From Pseudoxanthomonas sp. F37 (GTDB taxonomy: Bacteria > Pseudomonadota > Gammaproteobacteria > Xanthomonadales > Xanthomonadaceae), in contig NZ_CP095187.1 in NCBI RefSeq assembly GCF_022965755.1, positions 3,472,001-3,536,000 of the forward strand: a stretch of DNA of 64,000 bases. The letters are read 5' to 3'. The notes below the pieces were generated by a model. That model saw nothing but the letters and a program-made list of their open reading frames with translations, made no database searches and was not told the origin of the DNA. Positions 55,033 to 63,557 of the stretch are shown piece after piece; the stretch's first letter is position 1; each line of letters begins with the position of its first letter. The position numbers and the translations under genes are program-made.

Positions 55033-56039
55033 CCCGCGCGTCCGCTGGCCAGGCGCGGCGCCGCCTCGCCCAGCAGCAGGGGAACGCACGCCCGCACCCG
55101 TTGGTGGAACGTGCTGCGGCTGGCCAGATAATGGGCACGCGCGGCCTCGCCCATCGCGGCGCGCTGCCAGCCCGTGAGGCACAGCGCACGGTCGACCGCA
55201 CGTTCGATCGCCTCGATGGTCACCGGGTGCGTGGTGTCCAGCCCCTGGCGCCGCCCGGGCCGCGCCGCGATCAGCACGCCACGCTCGGGCGTCACGTGCT
55301 CGTTCATGGGGGCCGCATCGGTCGCCAGTACCACCGCACCGACACTCAGCGCCTCGACCAGATGGTGCCCGTACCCTTCCACTTCCGACGGACACACATG
55401 GAACTGGTGCCGGTTCTGCAGCCAGCGCAGCGCGCTGTCGTCCAGATGGCCGATGTGGTGCTCGATGTTGACCGCGGCCGGCCCGCGGCGCGCATGGCGC
55501 TGGGCCTGCACCACGGTCAGCCGCGGCCACTCCGGATGCAGGCGCCATGCCGCCAGCAGCACCTCGGTACCCTTGGCCGCGCTGCTGCCGGCGAGATGGA
55601 AGAAGGCGCGTTCGCGCGGCACGGACACGTCGCGCCGGTCATCGCTGGTGAAGCCGATGTAGGCGGTGGGGCATCCTCGCGCCTGGAAGATGCGCTGCGC
55701 ATGGCGGGTCTTGCACAGGACCAGGTCGAACCGCGGCAGCAGCGGCTGCCATCGGTCCAGCAGCCACTCGGGATTGGGCACCAGCACGTTGCGCCTGGAC
55801 AGCGGCAGACAGCGCGGATAGACCCGTTCGAGGAAGACCTGCACGTCGGTCCGGCCGTGCCGCAGCCGGCGAGCCCACAGGCCCAGCTGCATCGCCTTGC
55901 CCGAGCGGCCACCGGCCCCGAAGGCCACCCTTTCGCATTCCAGGCCGGCCTGCGAGAGGCCTTCCGCCATCAGGCGCAGGTCGCGGCTCAGGCCGGCTCC
56001 GTTGTCCCGGGTGAGCACGCGCAGGGAGGGAGCGGGCAT
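55029..56039 (-). CDS. Glycosyltransferase, GT-B fold
   Basis: A 336-residue glycosyltransferase resembling family 4. The N-terminal half contains VLTRDNGAGLSRDLRLMAEG; the C-terminal half has FFHLAGSSAAKGTEVLLAAW, HFHVCPSEVEGYGHHLVEAL (E-x7-E type) and LATDAAPMNEHVTPERGVLI. Donor and acceptor are unknown. First gene of a coupled pair with the sulfotransferase. Confidence 0.83.
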   Translation of the reverse strand: MPAPSLRVLTRDNGAGLSRDLRLMAEGLSQAGLECERVAFGAGGRSGKAMQLGLWARRLRHGRTDVQVFLERVYPRCLPLSRRNVLVPNPEWLLDRWQPLLPRFDLVLCKTRHAQRIFQARGCPTAYIGFTSDDRRDVSVPRERAFFHLAGSSAAKGTEVLLAAWRLHPEWPRLTVVQAQRHARRGPAAVNIEHHIGHLDDSALRWLQNRHQFHVCPSEVEGYGHHLVEALSVGAVVLATDAAPMNEHVTPERGVLIAARPGRRQGLDTTHPVTIEAIERAVDRALCLTGWQRAAMGEAARAHYLASRSTFHQRVRACVPLLLGEAAPRLASGRAG

Positions 56040-56164
56040 GGCAGGCACCTGCAGGGAGGAAACCCCGAGCCTGCGCGCGCGCTGTCGCGCGCGTTTGCCC
56101 GCCCGTGTCGACGCACGAGGCGTGCGCCGACACACGCCGCCACATGCCGGCACATCGACGCCAT

Positions 56165-56260
56165 GCGCGCCGGGCAGACTGCCCGGGTGTTGGCGACAGA
56201 CCGACCGTGTCCTGAATCCCTGGAACCCTTGCCGCCACGCCACGTGGCGGCGCCTTTTTC
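56165..56260 (+). ncRNA. Candidate small RNA ending at an orphan intrinsic terminator
   Basis: Within the 281-bp gap before the response regulator, a 6-bp hairpin (CCGGGC/GCCCGG, 56170-56186) is followed by about 44 largely unpaired bases and then a strong terminator. No plus-strand gene lies upstream to use that terminator. The 5' end is a guess; the RNA could instead be an attenuated leader of the two-component operon. Confidence 0.3.
56231..56259 (+). terminator. Strong orphan intrinsic terminator
   Basis: GCCGCCACG (56231-56239) pairs with CGTGGCGGC (56243-56251), followed by GCC and TTTTT (56255-56259). The plus-strand U-run makes direction clear. It is 61 bp upstream of the response regulator start. 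Confidence 0.8.
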
Positions 56261-56320
56261 CTCGGCGGCAGGTCCGGGCTGGCGCATACTTCCCAAGGAC
56301 GCCGACGGCGACGCTGCACG

Positions 56321-57040
56321 ATGGACCTGAGCTCCCACATCCTGGTGGTCGACGACGACCCCGAACTGCGCACGCTGATCGGCGATTTCCTGCGCGATCA
56401 CGGTTATCGCGTGGAGGTGGCGGGCGACGTGGCGGCGATGCGCGAGGCGATCGCGCGCCGTCGGCCGGACCTGGTGGTGCTCGACGTGATGATGCCCGGC
56501 GAGGATGGCCTGTCGGCGGCGCGCCGCCTGGCGAGCGAGACCGGCCCGCCGGTCATCATGCTCAGTGCGCTCGGCACCGATACCGACCGCATCATCGGCC
56601 TGGAGGTGGGTGCGGACGACTACCTCGCCAAGCCGTGCAATCCGCGCGAGCTGCTCGCGCGCATGCGGGCGCTGCTGCGGCGCAATCCGCCCGCCACGGA
56701 GAGCGAGCCGGCGCCGGCGGCCGGCATGCAGTACCGCTTCGACGGCTGGAGCCTGGATGTGGCACGCCGCGAGTTGCGCGACCCGACGGGGCTGCACATC
56801 ACGCTGTCCGATGGCGAATTCACCCTGCTGCGCACCTTCGTCGAGCACCCGCAGCGGGTACTGAGCCGCGACCAGTTGCTCGACTACGCGCGCGGGCACA
56901 ACGTCGATGTCTACGACCGCGCCATCGACAGCCAGGTGAGCCGCCTGCGCCGCAAGCTCAGCGAGCGCGGCGGTCCGGACATGATCCGGACGATCCGCAA
57001 CGAGGGCTACATGTTGCTGCCGTCGGTCGTGCGCCGGTGA
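56321..57040 (+). CDS. OmpR-family response regulator
   Basis: A 239-residue two-component regulator. The receiver domain has VVDDDPE, phospho-acceptor Asp55 in LVVLDVMMPGEDG, and GADDYLAKPCNPREL. The winged-helix domain has LSDGEFTLLRTFVEHPQRVL, and the recognition helix DRAIDSQVSRLRRKLSE. The stop overlaps the kinase start as GTGA, so the pair is coupled. Targets are unknown; the TonB-dependent receptor downstream is a candidate. Confidence 0.93.
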   Translation: MDLSSHILVVDDDPELRTLIGDFLRDHGYRVEVAGDVAAMREAIARRRPDLVVLDVMMPGEDGLSAARRLASETGPPVIMLSALGTDTDRIIGLEVGADDYLAKPCNPRELLARMRALLRRNPPATESEPAPAAGMQYRFDGWSLDVARRELRDPTGLHITLSDGEFTLLRTFVEHPQRVLSRDQLLDYARGHNVDVYDRAIDSQVSRLRRKLSERGGPDMIRTIRNEGYMLLPSVVRR

Positions 57041-58452
57041 CCACACGCCTGCGCCGCCTGCCGCTGTTCGCGCGGACGTTCCTGCTGCTGCTGGCGGCGC
57101 TGGCGGTTGCGCATGCCATCGGCATGGCGGTACTGCTGTACCACCATCCCGACGACGGCATCGCCTTCAGCGAACTGACCGCGCTGCTGTCCTCGCGCAT
57201 GCCCGCCACCGATCCGGACCTGAAGGTCTACGACGCCGCGCAACCGCCCACCCCGGATCCCGCGCGCTACCGCGCCTCACCGTTCGTGCGCGATCTGCTG
57301 GGCCAGTGGCTCGGCAGCGATGCGCAGCACGTCCGCTTCTACCACCTGGTGCGGCCGCAGCCGTTCTCGCCGGCACCGCGCGAACCTGCCGGGCCGCCCC
57401 CCATGGCCGGCGCCGGCCTGGGGGTCCCCCCGATGGATGGCGCCGCCCGGCCGCCGGAAGACGCAGGCGACCCGGCGGCGCAACGGTTCATGCTGGCGTG
57501 GCGACCGGATGCGCCGTTGCGGGGGGACTTCGTGGCCGCCTTCAAGCAGGCCGATGGGCGCTGGCGGGTGGTGGAGAACACCCGCAACCGCGCCAGCTTC
57601 GTCGCCCGCCTCGCCACGCTGTTCCTCGCCGGCATGCTGGGCCTGCTGCCGCTGGCCTGGTGGTTTTCGCGGGCGCTGGCCGCGCCCATCCGCCAGTTCA
57701 CGCGCGCGGCCGACCGCATGGGACGCGAAACCGGCGCGCCTGCCCTGCCCGTGACCGGTCCCAGCGAGTTCGCCAGCGCGGCCGCCGCCTTCAACGCCAT
57801 GCAGGCGCGCCTGGACCGCCTGCTGCAGGAGCGCGGCGAGATGGCGGGGGCGATCGCGCACGACCTGCGCACGCCGCTCGCGCGCCTGGCGTTCCGGCTG
57901 GACGCGCTGCCCGCGGAGAGCCGCGCCAAGGCCAGCGCCGACATCGCCGAGATGTCGCAGATGATCGATGCCACGCTCGCCTTCATCCACGACCAGAACC
58001 GGCGCGTGCTGCGCGAACCCCTCGATCTGCGCCTGTTGGTCGAAAGCGTGGTGGACAGCCTGCGCGACATGGGCCATGACGTGCGCGCCGATGCGGGCCC
58101 GCCCGCGCCGATGCGGGGCGATCCGGTGTCGCTGCGGCGCATGGTGGCGAATCTGGCCGAGAACGCCCTCAAGTACGGCCACCGCGCGCGCATCGCGCTG
58201 GCGGCCGAAGGCGACGGTTATCGCCTGGATGTGGACGACGAGGGCCCCGGCATCGACCCGGCGCAGGCCGAACAGCTGTTCGTGGCCTTCGTGCGTGGCG
58301 AGGCGTCGCGCAACCGGAGTACCGGCGGGATCGGCCTGGGACTGGCGTCGGTGAAGCACACCGTGCTCGCGCACGGCGGCCAGGTGCAGCTGTCCAATCG
58401 CAGCGAAGGCGGCCTGCGCGCCAGCGTCTACCTGCCGCGAGGCCTGGACTGA
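57037..58452 (+). CDS. HAMP-domain sensor histidine kinase
   Basis: A 471-residue inner-membrane kinase. TM1 is about residues 8-30, a periplasmic sensor follows (31-190, Pro-rich), TM2 is about 190-210, then HAMP. The H-box is GAIAHDLRTPLARLAFRL with His275. The ATP domain has NLAENALKYGH (N), VDDEGPGIDP (G1) and GGIGLGLASVKH (G2). It starts at GTG 57037 and ends 4 bp before the convergent TonB receptor stop. Confidence 0.94.
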   Translation: MTTRLRRLPLFARTFLLLLAALAVAHAIGMAVLLYHHPDDGIAFSELTALLSSRMPATDPDLKVYDAAQPPTPDPARYRASPFVRDLLGQWLGSDAQHVRFYHLVRPQPFSPAPREPAGPPPMAGAGLGVPPMDGAARPPEDAGDPAAQRFMLAWRPDAPLRGDFVAAFKQADGRWRVVENTRNRASFVARLATLFLAGMLGLLPLAWWFSRALAAPIRQFTRAADRMGRETGAPALPVTGPSEFASAAAAFNAMQARLDRLLQERGEMAGAIAHDLRTPLARLAFRLDALPAESRAKASADIAEMSQMIDATLAFIHDQNRRVLREPLDLRLLVESVVDSLRDMGHDVRADAGPPAPMRGDPVSLRRMVANLAENALKYGHRARIALAAEGDGYRLDVDDEGPGIDPAQAEQLFVAFVRGEASRNRSTGGIGLGLASVKHTVLAHGGQVQLSNRSEGGLRASVYLPRGLD

Positions 58453-58456
58453 CGCG

Positions 58457-60589
58457 TCATCGCGCAGTCCAGTGCCAGCGGGCGCCGACGGTGAAGGTGC
58501 GCCCTGCGCCGGGTTCGTAGAACCGTCCGTTGCCTTCGTTGACGATCACCGAGCCGATGTGGAACCGGTCCAGCGCGTTGTCGATGCGGACGAACGCCTG
58601 CAGGCGGCCGCTCGCCCACGACCGCTCGCGGCCTGCTTCCAGGTGCAGTACGCCATGGCCGGGCGCGCGCTCGCTGCCGGTGTCGTTGACGGTCACATCG
58701 CCCATGCCCACCAGCTGCGCCGAGGCCTGCCAGCGCTCGCCCCGCCAGCGCAGCCGCAGCGAGGCCTGTTGCCGTGCTATCCCGGGAATGCGCGTGCCCG
58801 CGGCGACCCGCACGCCGGGCGTGGTGCAGCCGGCGGCCGTGCAGATGGGGAAGCTGTCGCGGAACGTCGCGTCCAGCCATGTGTACGCGAACTGCACCTG
58901 CCACGCATCGCCGAGCGGCACGTCGGATTGCAGTTCGAGTCCTTGCCGGCGCGCGGCGCCGGCATTGCGGTAGCTGCTGCGTCCGCCGACATTGCGCGCC
59001 ACGGCGAGTTCGTCGTCGGTATCGGCACGGAACACCGCCGCCTCCAGCGTCGTCCCGTCCGACACCCGCCACTTCGTACCCAGCTCGACATTGCGGCTGA
59101 CCGCCGGACGCAGGTCGAACGCCAGGCCCGCGGCGCCATCGGCGCGGTAACCCAGTTCGTTGAAGGTCGGCGTCTCGAAGCCGCGCCCCCAGGAGGCGTA
59201 CAGGCGCCACGCCTCGTCCGGCGCGAACACCAGTCCCGCCACCGGCAGGGTGCGGTCGTAGACCACGCGCCCGCTGTCGTCGGGATTGGTCGCGGTGACG
59301 TACGCATCCCGGGACGTGAAGGTGATGCGGCTGCGGCGCGCGCCCGCCAGCAGCGACCAGCGCGGCGCGAACCGCCACCAGGCCTGCAGGTACTGGTCCG
59401 CGTTCTGCACCGTGTTGCGCTCGTCGCGCCGCAGCGCGCCGCGCACGCCCAGCGCCGTGCCGACGAAGTTCTCGTAGCCGCGGCGATGCTGGCGTTGCCG
59501 GTCCGCACCCAGGCCGGCCGCGAATTCGACGGGCCGGTCACCCAGGCGTCCGGCCCATGACCAGCGCAGGTCGGCGCCGCCATAGGCGTTGTCCAGGTCG
59601 ATCACGCCGCCCGAGTTCAGGGGATTGGCCTGCGCGCCGACCGGCAATGCGAGGAACTGCTCGACATCGCGCTGGCCGCCATAGCCCATCACCCGCACCT
59701 GGTGTCCGTCGCCGAACGGCAGCGCGTACACCGCGCCCACCTGATCCTGGCCCACCGACTTGCGCGTGTCGAACGCGGTGGCGACGGACGCAGCCTGGCG
59801 GGGCGATTGCCATGCCTGCGCCCGCGTCAGGCCCAGCGGATCCTGCGCATCGGGCGCGTGGAGACGATTGGCGACCAGATCCAGCGTGCCGGCGCCGCGG
59901 CGAAGGCGCAGCAGGATGTTCAACGACTCGCGGCGCGCGGCCGCGTGGTCGCGATAGCCGCGCGTATCGAACACCGACGCCGCCACGTTGTAACCCACGG
60001 CATCGCCGGCACCGCGCAGGCGCGCGCCCAGCACGGATGTGCCGTGGCTGCCGGCGCTGGCCTGCAGGCGGGCGTCGTGTCCTTCGTCCGGGATATCGCT
60101 CCATGCCTGGATCACGCCACCGGAAGAGTTGCCATGCAGGGCCGAGAACGGGCCCCGCAACACCTCCACGCGGTCCGCGCCCAGCATGCTGAAGTGCGAC
60201 ACCTGGCCCTGCCCGTCGGGCATGGTCGCCGGCACGCCGTCGGCGTACAGCCGCACGCCGCGTACGCCGAAGGTGGAGCGCGCACCGAACCCGCGGATCG
60301 ACAACTGGGTGTCCTGCGCGAAGTTCTGCCGCTCGCGCGCCTGTACGCCCGGTACGCCGTCCAGCGCCTCCGAGAGCGCGGCCTGCGTGCGCGCGCCTCC
60401 ATCCCCCATGGGCACCACGCTGATCGAGGCGGGCGTATCGAATGCGGTGACCGCTTCCAGCCGCGTGGCGGTCACCACCACACGGTCCAGGGTCTCGGCC
60501 GCGCGTGATGTGCCGGCTTCTCCGGTCAGCGCCAGGGGCGCCAGCGTGGCACCCCAGACCACACAACAGAATCGCGACATCGCATGCAT
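58457..60589 (-). CDS. TonB-dependent outer-membrane receptor (OMR1-like)
   Basis: A 710-residue receptor. A signal peptide (through about residue 29, SRA-A) precedes a TonB-box-like LDRVVVTATRLE. The plug domain has LSIRGFGARSTFGVRGVRLY, DGVPATMPDGQGQVSHFSML and EVLRGPFSALHGNSSGGVIQ; the 22-strand barrel ends with GARWHWTAR. The plug blocks resemble the Omr1-type receptors that are predicted to be thiamine-regulated in xanthomonads; this match is from memory and the ligand is unproven. ATG at 60589 (or MSRFCC at 60580) lacks a clear ribosome site. A perfect hairpin at 60600-60620 lies 11 bases upstream. Confidence 0.88.
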   Translation of the reverse strand: MHAMSRFCCVVWGATLAPLALTGEAGTSRAAETLDRVVVTATRLEAVTAFDTPASISVVPMGDGGARTQAALSEALDGVPGVQARERQNFAQDTQLSIRGFGARSTFGVRGVRLYADGVPATMPDGQGQVSHFSMLGADRVEVLRGPFSALHGNSSGGVIQAWSDIPDEGHDARLQASAGSHGTSVLGARLRGAGDAVGYNVAASVFDTRGYRDHAAARRESLNILLRLRRGAGTLDLVANRLHAPDAQDPLGLTRAQAWQSPRQAASVATAFDTRKSVGQDQVGAVYALPFGDGHQVRVMGYGGQRDVEQFLALPVGAQANPLNSGGVIDLDNAYGGADLRWSWAGRLGDRPVEFAAGLGADRQRQHRRGYENFVGTALGVRGALRRDERNTVQNADQYLQAWWRFAPRWSLLAGARRSRITFTSRDAYVTATNPDDSGRVVYDRTLPVAGLVFAPDEAWRLYASWGRGFETPTFNELGYRADGAAGLAFDLRPAVSRNVELGTKWRVSDGTTLEAAVFRADTDDELAVARNVGGRSSYRNAGAARRQGLELQSDVPLGDAWQVQFAYTWLDATFRDSFPICTAAGCTTPGVRVAAGTRIPGIARQQASLRLRWRGERWQASAQLVGMGDVTVNDTGSERAPGHGVLHLEAGRERSWASGRLQAFVRIDNALDRFHIGSVIVNEGNGRFYEPGAGRTFTVGARWHWTAR

Positions 60590-60835
60590 GCAGGTAACCG
60601 GCCGGCGCGGCACGCCGGCCCTGCGCGACCCGCGACCACGCGCGCGTAGCGCGCAGCACCGGTCGGTTGTCGCCGGGCGCCGACATTGAGCCCGAAACGA
60701 AGGAGTGGAACGTGGGCGGCAGCATATACCAGGTGTGGATTTCGCCATCTGCTCAGCCGGCGAGGCCGGCGCGACGGCAACCCGACCGCTCCGGTTGCGG
60801 CCAACGATCATCCCGGGCCTTCGTGCCGCGCGCGC

Positions 60836-61612
60836 TCAGTCCACCTCGCAAAGCGGCGCTTCGCCGGCTCGCAACGTCAGCACGCGCACGCCGGTGCGGG
60901 TGACCGCGACGGTGTGCTCGAACTGCGCCGACAGCCTGCCGTCGCGGGTGTACACCGGCCACGCGTCCGGATGCGCGCGGATCGCGGCCTTGCCCTGGTT
61001 GAGCATCGGCTCGATGGTGAACACCATGCCTTCCTCCAGCGCCAGGCCGGTACCGGGACGGCCGTAGTGGAGCACCTGCGGCGCTTCGTGCATGGCCCGG
61101 CCGATGCCATGCCCGCAGTACTCCTTCACCACGCTGTAGCCCTGGGCACGGGCGTAGTGCGCGATCGCATGGCCGATGTCGCCCAGGCGCGCGCCCGGGC
61201 GCACCGCCGCGATTCCCTTCCACATCGCCCGGTACGTCGCCTCCACCAGGCGCCGTGCGGGGTAGGCCACCTCGCCCACCAGATAGGTCGTGCTGGAGTC
61301 GGCGATATAGCCGTCCTTTTCTAGCGTGATGTCGAAATTGACGATCTGGCCGCTGCGGAGCACATCGTCCGATGACGGCACCCCGTGACAGACCACGTCG
61401 TCGATCGAGGCGTTCAGCACGTAAGGGAAACCGTACTGGCCCTTGCTGGCGGGCCGCGCATGCAGATCGTCCACGATCATGCGTTCCACCAGGTCGTTGA
61501 CCTCCAGCGTGCTGCGGCCTTCCAGCCGCAGCCGTCCCAAGGCATCGAACACTCCGGCCAGGAGCGCACCGGCCCGGGCCATCAAGGCGATTTCGGCGGC
61601 GCTCTTGATCAC
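60836..61612 (-). CDS. map: Type I methionine aminopeptidase
   Basis: Removes initiator methionine. The 258-residue enzyme has the five metal ligands: two aspartates in NFDITLEKDGYIADSSTTYL, histidine in CGHGIGRAMHEAP, glutamate in FTIEPMLNQ, and glutamate in AQFEHTVAVT. YVLNASIDDVVCHGVPS is the substrate region. It starts with GTG at 61612, which overlaps the ParD-like gene stop (GTGA). Because the usual map gene sits near rpsB-tsf, this is likely a second map paralogue. Confidence 0.93.
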   Translation of the reverse strand: MIKSAAEIALMARAGALLAGVFDALGRLRLEGRSTLEVNDLVERMIVDDLHARPASKGQYGFPYVLNASIDDVVCHGVPSSDDVLRSGQIVNFDITLEKDGYIADSSTTYLVGEVAYPARRLVEATYRAMWKGIAAVRPGARLGDIGHAIAHYARAQGYSVVKEYCGHGIGRAMHEAPQVLHYGRPGTGLALEEGMVFTIEPMLNQGKAAIRAHPDAWPVYTRDGRLSAQFEHTVAVTRTGVRVLTLRAGEAPLCEVD

Positions 61613-61821
61613 GCGCGCGCCGGCCGCAGGGGATGTGGCTTTACCCCCGCCGCCCGCAACTCGTCGGCGACGATCTCCTGGAAGCTCAGATGGGGATTCA
61701 TCTCGCACAACAGGCCGACCTTGATCCAGAAGTTGGCCTGCGCGTTGATGGAACGATGGGTGACGGTACAGGCGCGCCGGATCTGATCGTGCAGGTCGTC
61801 GTCGATGTTCACTATGCCCAT
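61609..61821 (-). CDS. ParD-like ribbon-helix-helix protein
   Basis: A 70-residue protein. Residues 1-30 (MGIVNIDDDLHDQIRRACTV) read as a ribbon-helix-helix start; SINAQANFWIKVGLLCEMNP and FQEIVADELRAAGV follow. It matches the ParD-like family, whose members are related to type II antitoxins. No RelE/ParE toxin follows; instead a methionine aminopeptidase gene is translationally coupled to it by a 4-bp overlap. It may repress its own operon through the AT-rich site just upstream. Confidence 0.82.
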   Translation of the reverse strand: MGIVNIDDDLHDQIRRACTVTHRSINAQANFWIKVGLLCEMNPHLSFQEIVADELRAAGVKPHPLRPARA

Positions 61822-61840
61822 GGGGGCCTCGCATCGGGTG

Positions 61841-61875
61841 GATATACGAATCATATACGATCCGCATATCGTCCG
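61841..61875. promoter_or_regulatory. AT-rich repeated operator-like site before the ParD-like gene
   Basis: The stretch is sharply AT-rich for this genome and contains ATATACGA twice (starting 61842 and 61853) and an inverted CATATCGT at 61865-61872. It lies 20-54 bp upstream of the ParD-like ATG, where an autoregulatory RHH protein would bind. It also overlaps the region upstream of the divergent hydrolase gene. Confidence 0.5.
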
Positions 61876-61974
61876 CAGGTCGCGCCACGGAACCCTCCGC
61901 CGTCGTCCGCGACGCGACTGCAACCTTTCGGCACGGGCCGGCATCTGCAGGAGCGACCCCTCCCGAGTACCGCC

Positions 61975-63387
61975 ATGATCCGACCGCTCCTGCTGCTGGC
62001 CTGCCTCTGCGCCTGCCCCACCCTGTCCGCCCGGCCCGCCCCCACGGACGACGCGCCGGCATCGACACCGCACCCCGCGACCGAGGCCGACGCCCGGCAG
62101 GCCCTGGATGCCTGGATCGCCGCCTTCAACAGGGGCGACCGGGCGACATGGGAGGCGTTCGGCCAGCGCTACGGGTCGGCGATGAACATCGACAACCTGC
62201 TCGAGTTCCGCGACAGCATCGGCGGTTTCATCCTGGCCAGGCGCGAGCCCGCCGAGGGCGACACCGCGGTAGCGCTGCTGCGTGAAAGGGAATCCGACAA
62301 CCACGCACGGCTGCGGGTCACGCTGGAGCCGGGACCGACGGCGCGCATCGACCTGGCCGGCGTGGCCACGCCACCGGACCTGAAGCCTGCCCGCCTGGAT
62401 GCGCAGGGTGCGCTCGACGACGTGGCCGCCTTCGCCGAAGCGGCGTCGGCCAAGGACGCCTTTGCCGGCGCCCTGTTGATCGCGCAGGGCGACGAGGTCC
62501 TGCTGCAGGGCGCCTGGGGCCTGGCCGACCGCGCCACGGGCGCCGGCAACACGCTGGATACCCGCTTCCGGCTGGGCTCGATGAACAAGATGCTGACCTC
62601 GGTGGCGATCCTGCAGCTGGTGCAGGCCGGGAAGGTGTCGCTGGACGGCACGCTGGGCGACTATCTGCAGGCCTACCCCAACCCCGACATGCGCAGGGCG
62701 ACGGTGCGGCAGCTGCTGTCGCACCGTGCCGGCGCGGGCGACATCTTCGGTCCGGCGTTCGATCGCCAACGCGAGCGCCTGCGCACGCATGCGGACTACC
62801 TGGCGCTGTACGGCGCGCGTGCGCCCGCGCATCCCCCCGGGTCCCGCCACGACTACTCCAACTACGGTTTCGTGCTGCTGGGCGCGATCATCGAAGCGGT
62901 GTCGGGCCAGGACTATTACGCCTACGTCGAAGAACACATCCTGGTCCCGGCCGGCATGCGCGACACCGGTTCGCTGCCCGAGTCCGACGACATGCCCCGG
63001 CGCGCGCGCGCCTACATGCGCACCCGCGGCCAATGGCTGGATGCGGCGCACACGCTGCCGTGGCGCGGAACCGCTGCCGGCGGCGGCTACAGCACGGTCG
63101 GCGACCTGCTGCGCTTCGCACGCGCATTGCAGGGCGGCCGCCTGCTGGACCCGTCCCTGCTGGCCGTCGCCACGCGCCCGGACGATGCCGGCTATGGCCT
63201 GGGATTCACCGCAGGCGAATTCGAGGGCCTGCCGTGGTACGGCCATGGGGGCGGCACCGCCGGGATGAACACCGAATTCCGCGTGTTCCCCACCCTGGGC
63301 CGGGTGGTGATCGGCCTTGCGAACGTCGATCCGCCCGTGGCGCAGCGCCTGGTGGACCGCTACCTGGCGCGCATGCCGCTGGAGTAG
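61975..63387 (+). CDS. Exported serine hydrolase, class C beta-lactamase / PBP4 fold
   Basis: A 470-residue exported protein. A signal peptide (through about residue 19, LSA-R) precedes an N-terminal domain (about 30-145) of a type often fused to such hydrolases, and then the beta-lactamase-fold domain. The motifs are Ser202-Met-Asn-Lys (SMNKML), YSN (HDYSNYGFVLLG) and HGG (GHGGGTAGM). HGG in place of KTG points to an esterase or peptidase rather than an antibiotic-degrading beta-lactamase. Divergent from the ParD-like/map operon. Confidence 0.88.
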   Translation: MIRPLLLLACLCACPTLSARPAPTDDAPASTPHPATEADARQALDAWIAAFNRGDRATWEAFGQRYGSAMNIDNLLEFRDSIGGFILARREPAEGDTAVALLRERESDNHARLRVTLEPGPTARIDLAGVATPPDLKPARLDAQGALDDVAAFAEAASAKDAFAGALLIAQGDEVLLQGAWGLADRATGAGNTLDTRFRLGSMNKMLTSVAILQLVQAGKVSLDGTLGDYLQAYPNPDMRRATVRQLLSHRAGAGDIFGPAFDRQRERLRTHADYLALYGARAPAHPPGSRHDYSNYGFVLLGAIIEAVSGQDYYAYVEEHILVPAGMRDTGSLPESDDMPRRARAYMRTRGQWLDAAHTLPWRGTAAGGGYSTVGDLLRFARALQGGRLLDPSLLAVATRPDDAGYGLGFTAGEFEGLPWYGHGGGTAGMNTEFRVFPTLGRVVIGLANVDPPVAQRLVDRYLARMPLE

Positions 63388-63468
63388 CGCGGCGCATCGC
63401 GTGGGCCGCGACGTCGAGGACGGCGCCGCGGCGCGTACCCACGGCCGACCGCCCTTTCGGGCCGATCA

Positions 63469-63482
63469 TTGACCACGGTCAA
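63469..63482. promoter_or_regulatory. Palindromic operator-like site upstream of the SDR gene
   Basis: TTGACCACGGTCAA: perfect 6-bp arms around AC, 76 bp before the SDR start codon. The architecture suits a dimeric repressor, but the cognate regulator is not visible in the window. Confidence 0.45.
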
Positions 63483-63557
63483 CTCCGGCACGCTGGGGCA
63501 GCTGCACGCTGGCAGCCGGGTTGTTCGACGGCCACGTTGCGGGAGGCCCGGATCGCC

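Noticed and set aside
60700-60790. Annotating a TPP riboswitch as a feature before the TonB-dependent receptor
   Set aside because: Only a weak match to the 5' half is visible, and the conserved 3' half and closing P1 helix are missing. Kept only as a low-interest finding.
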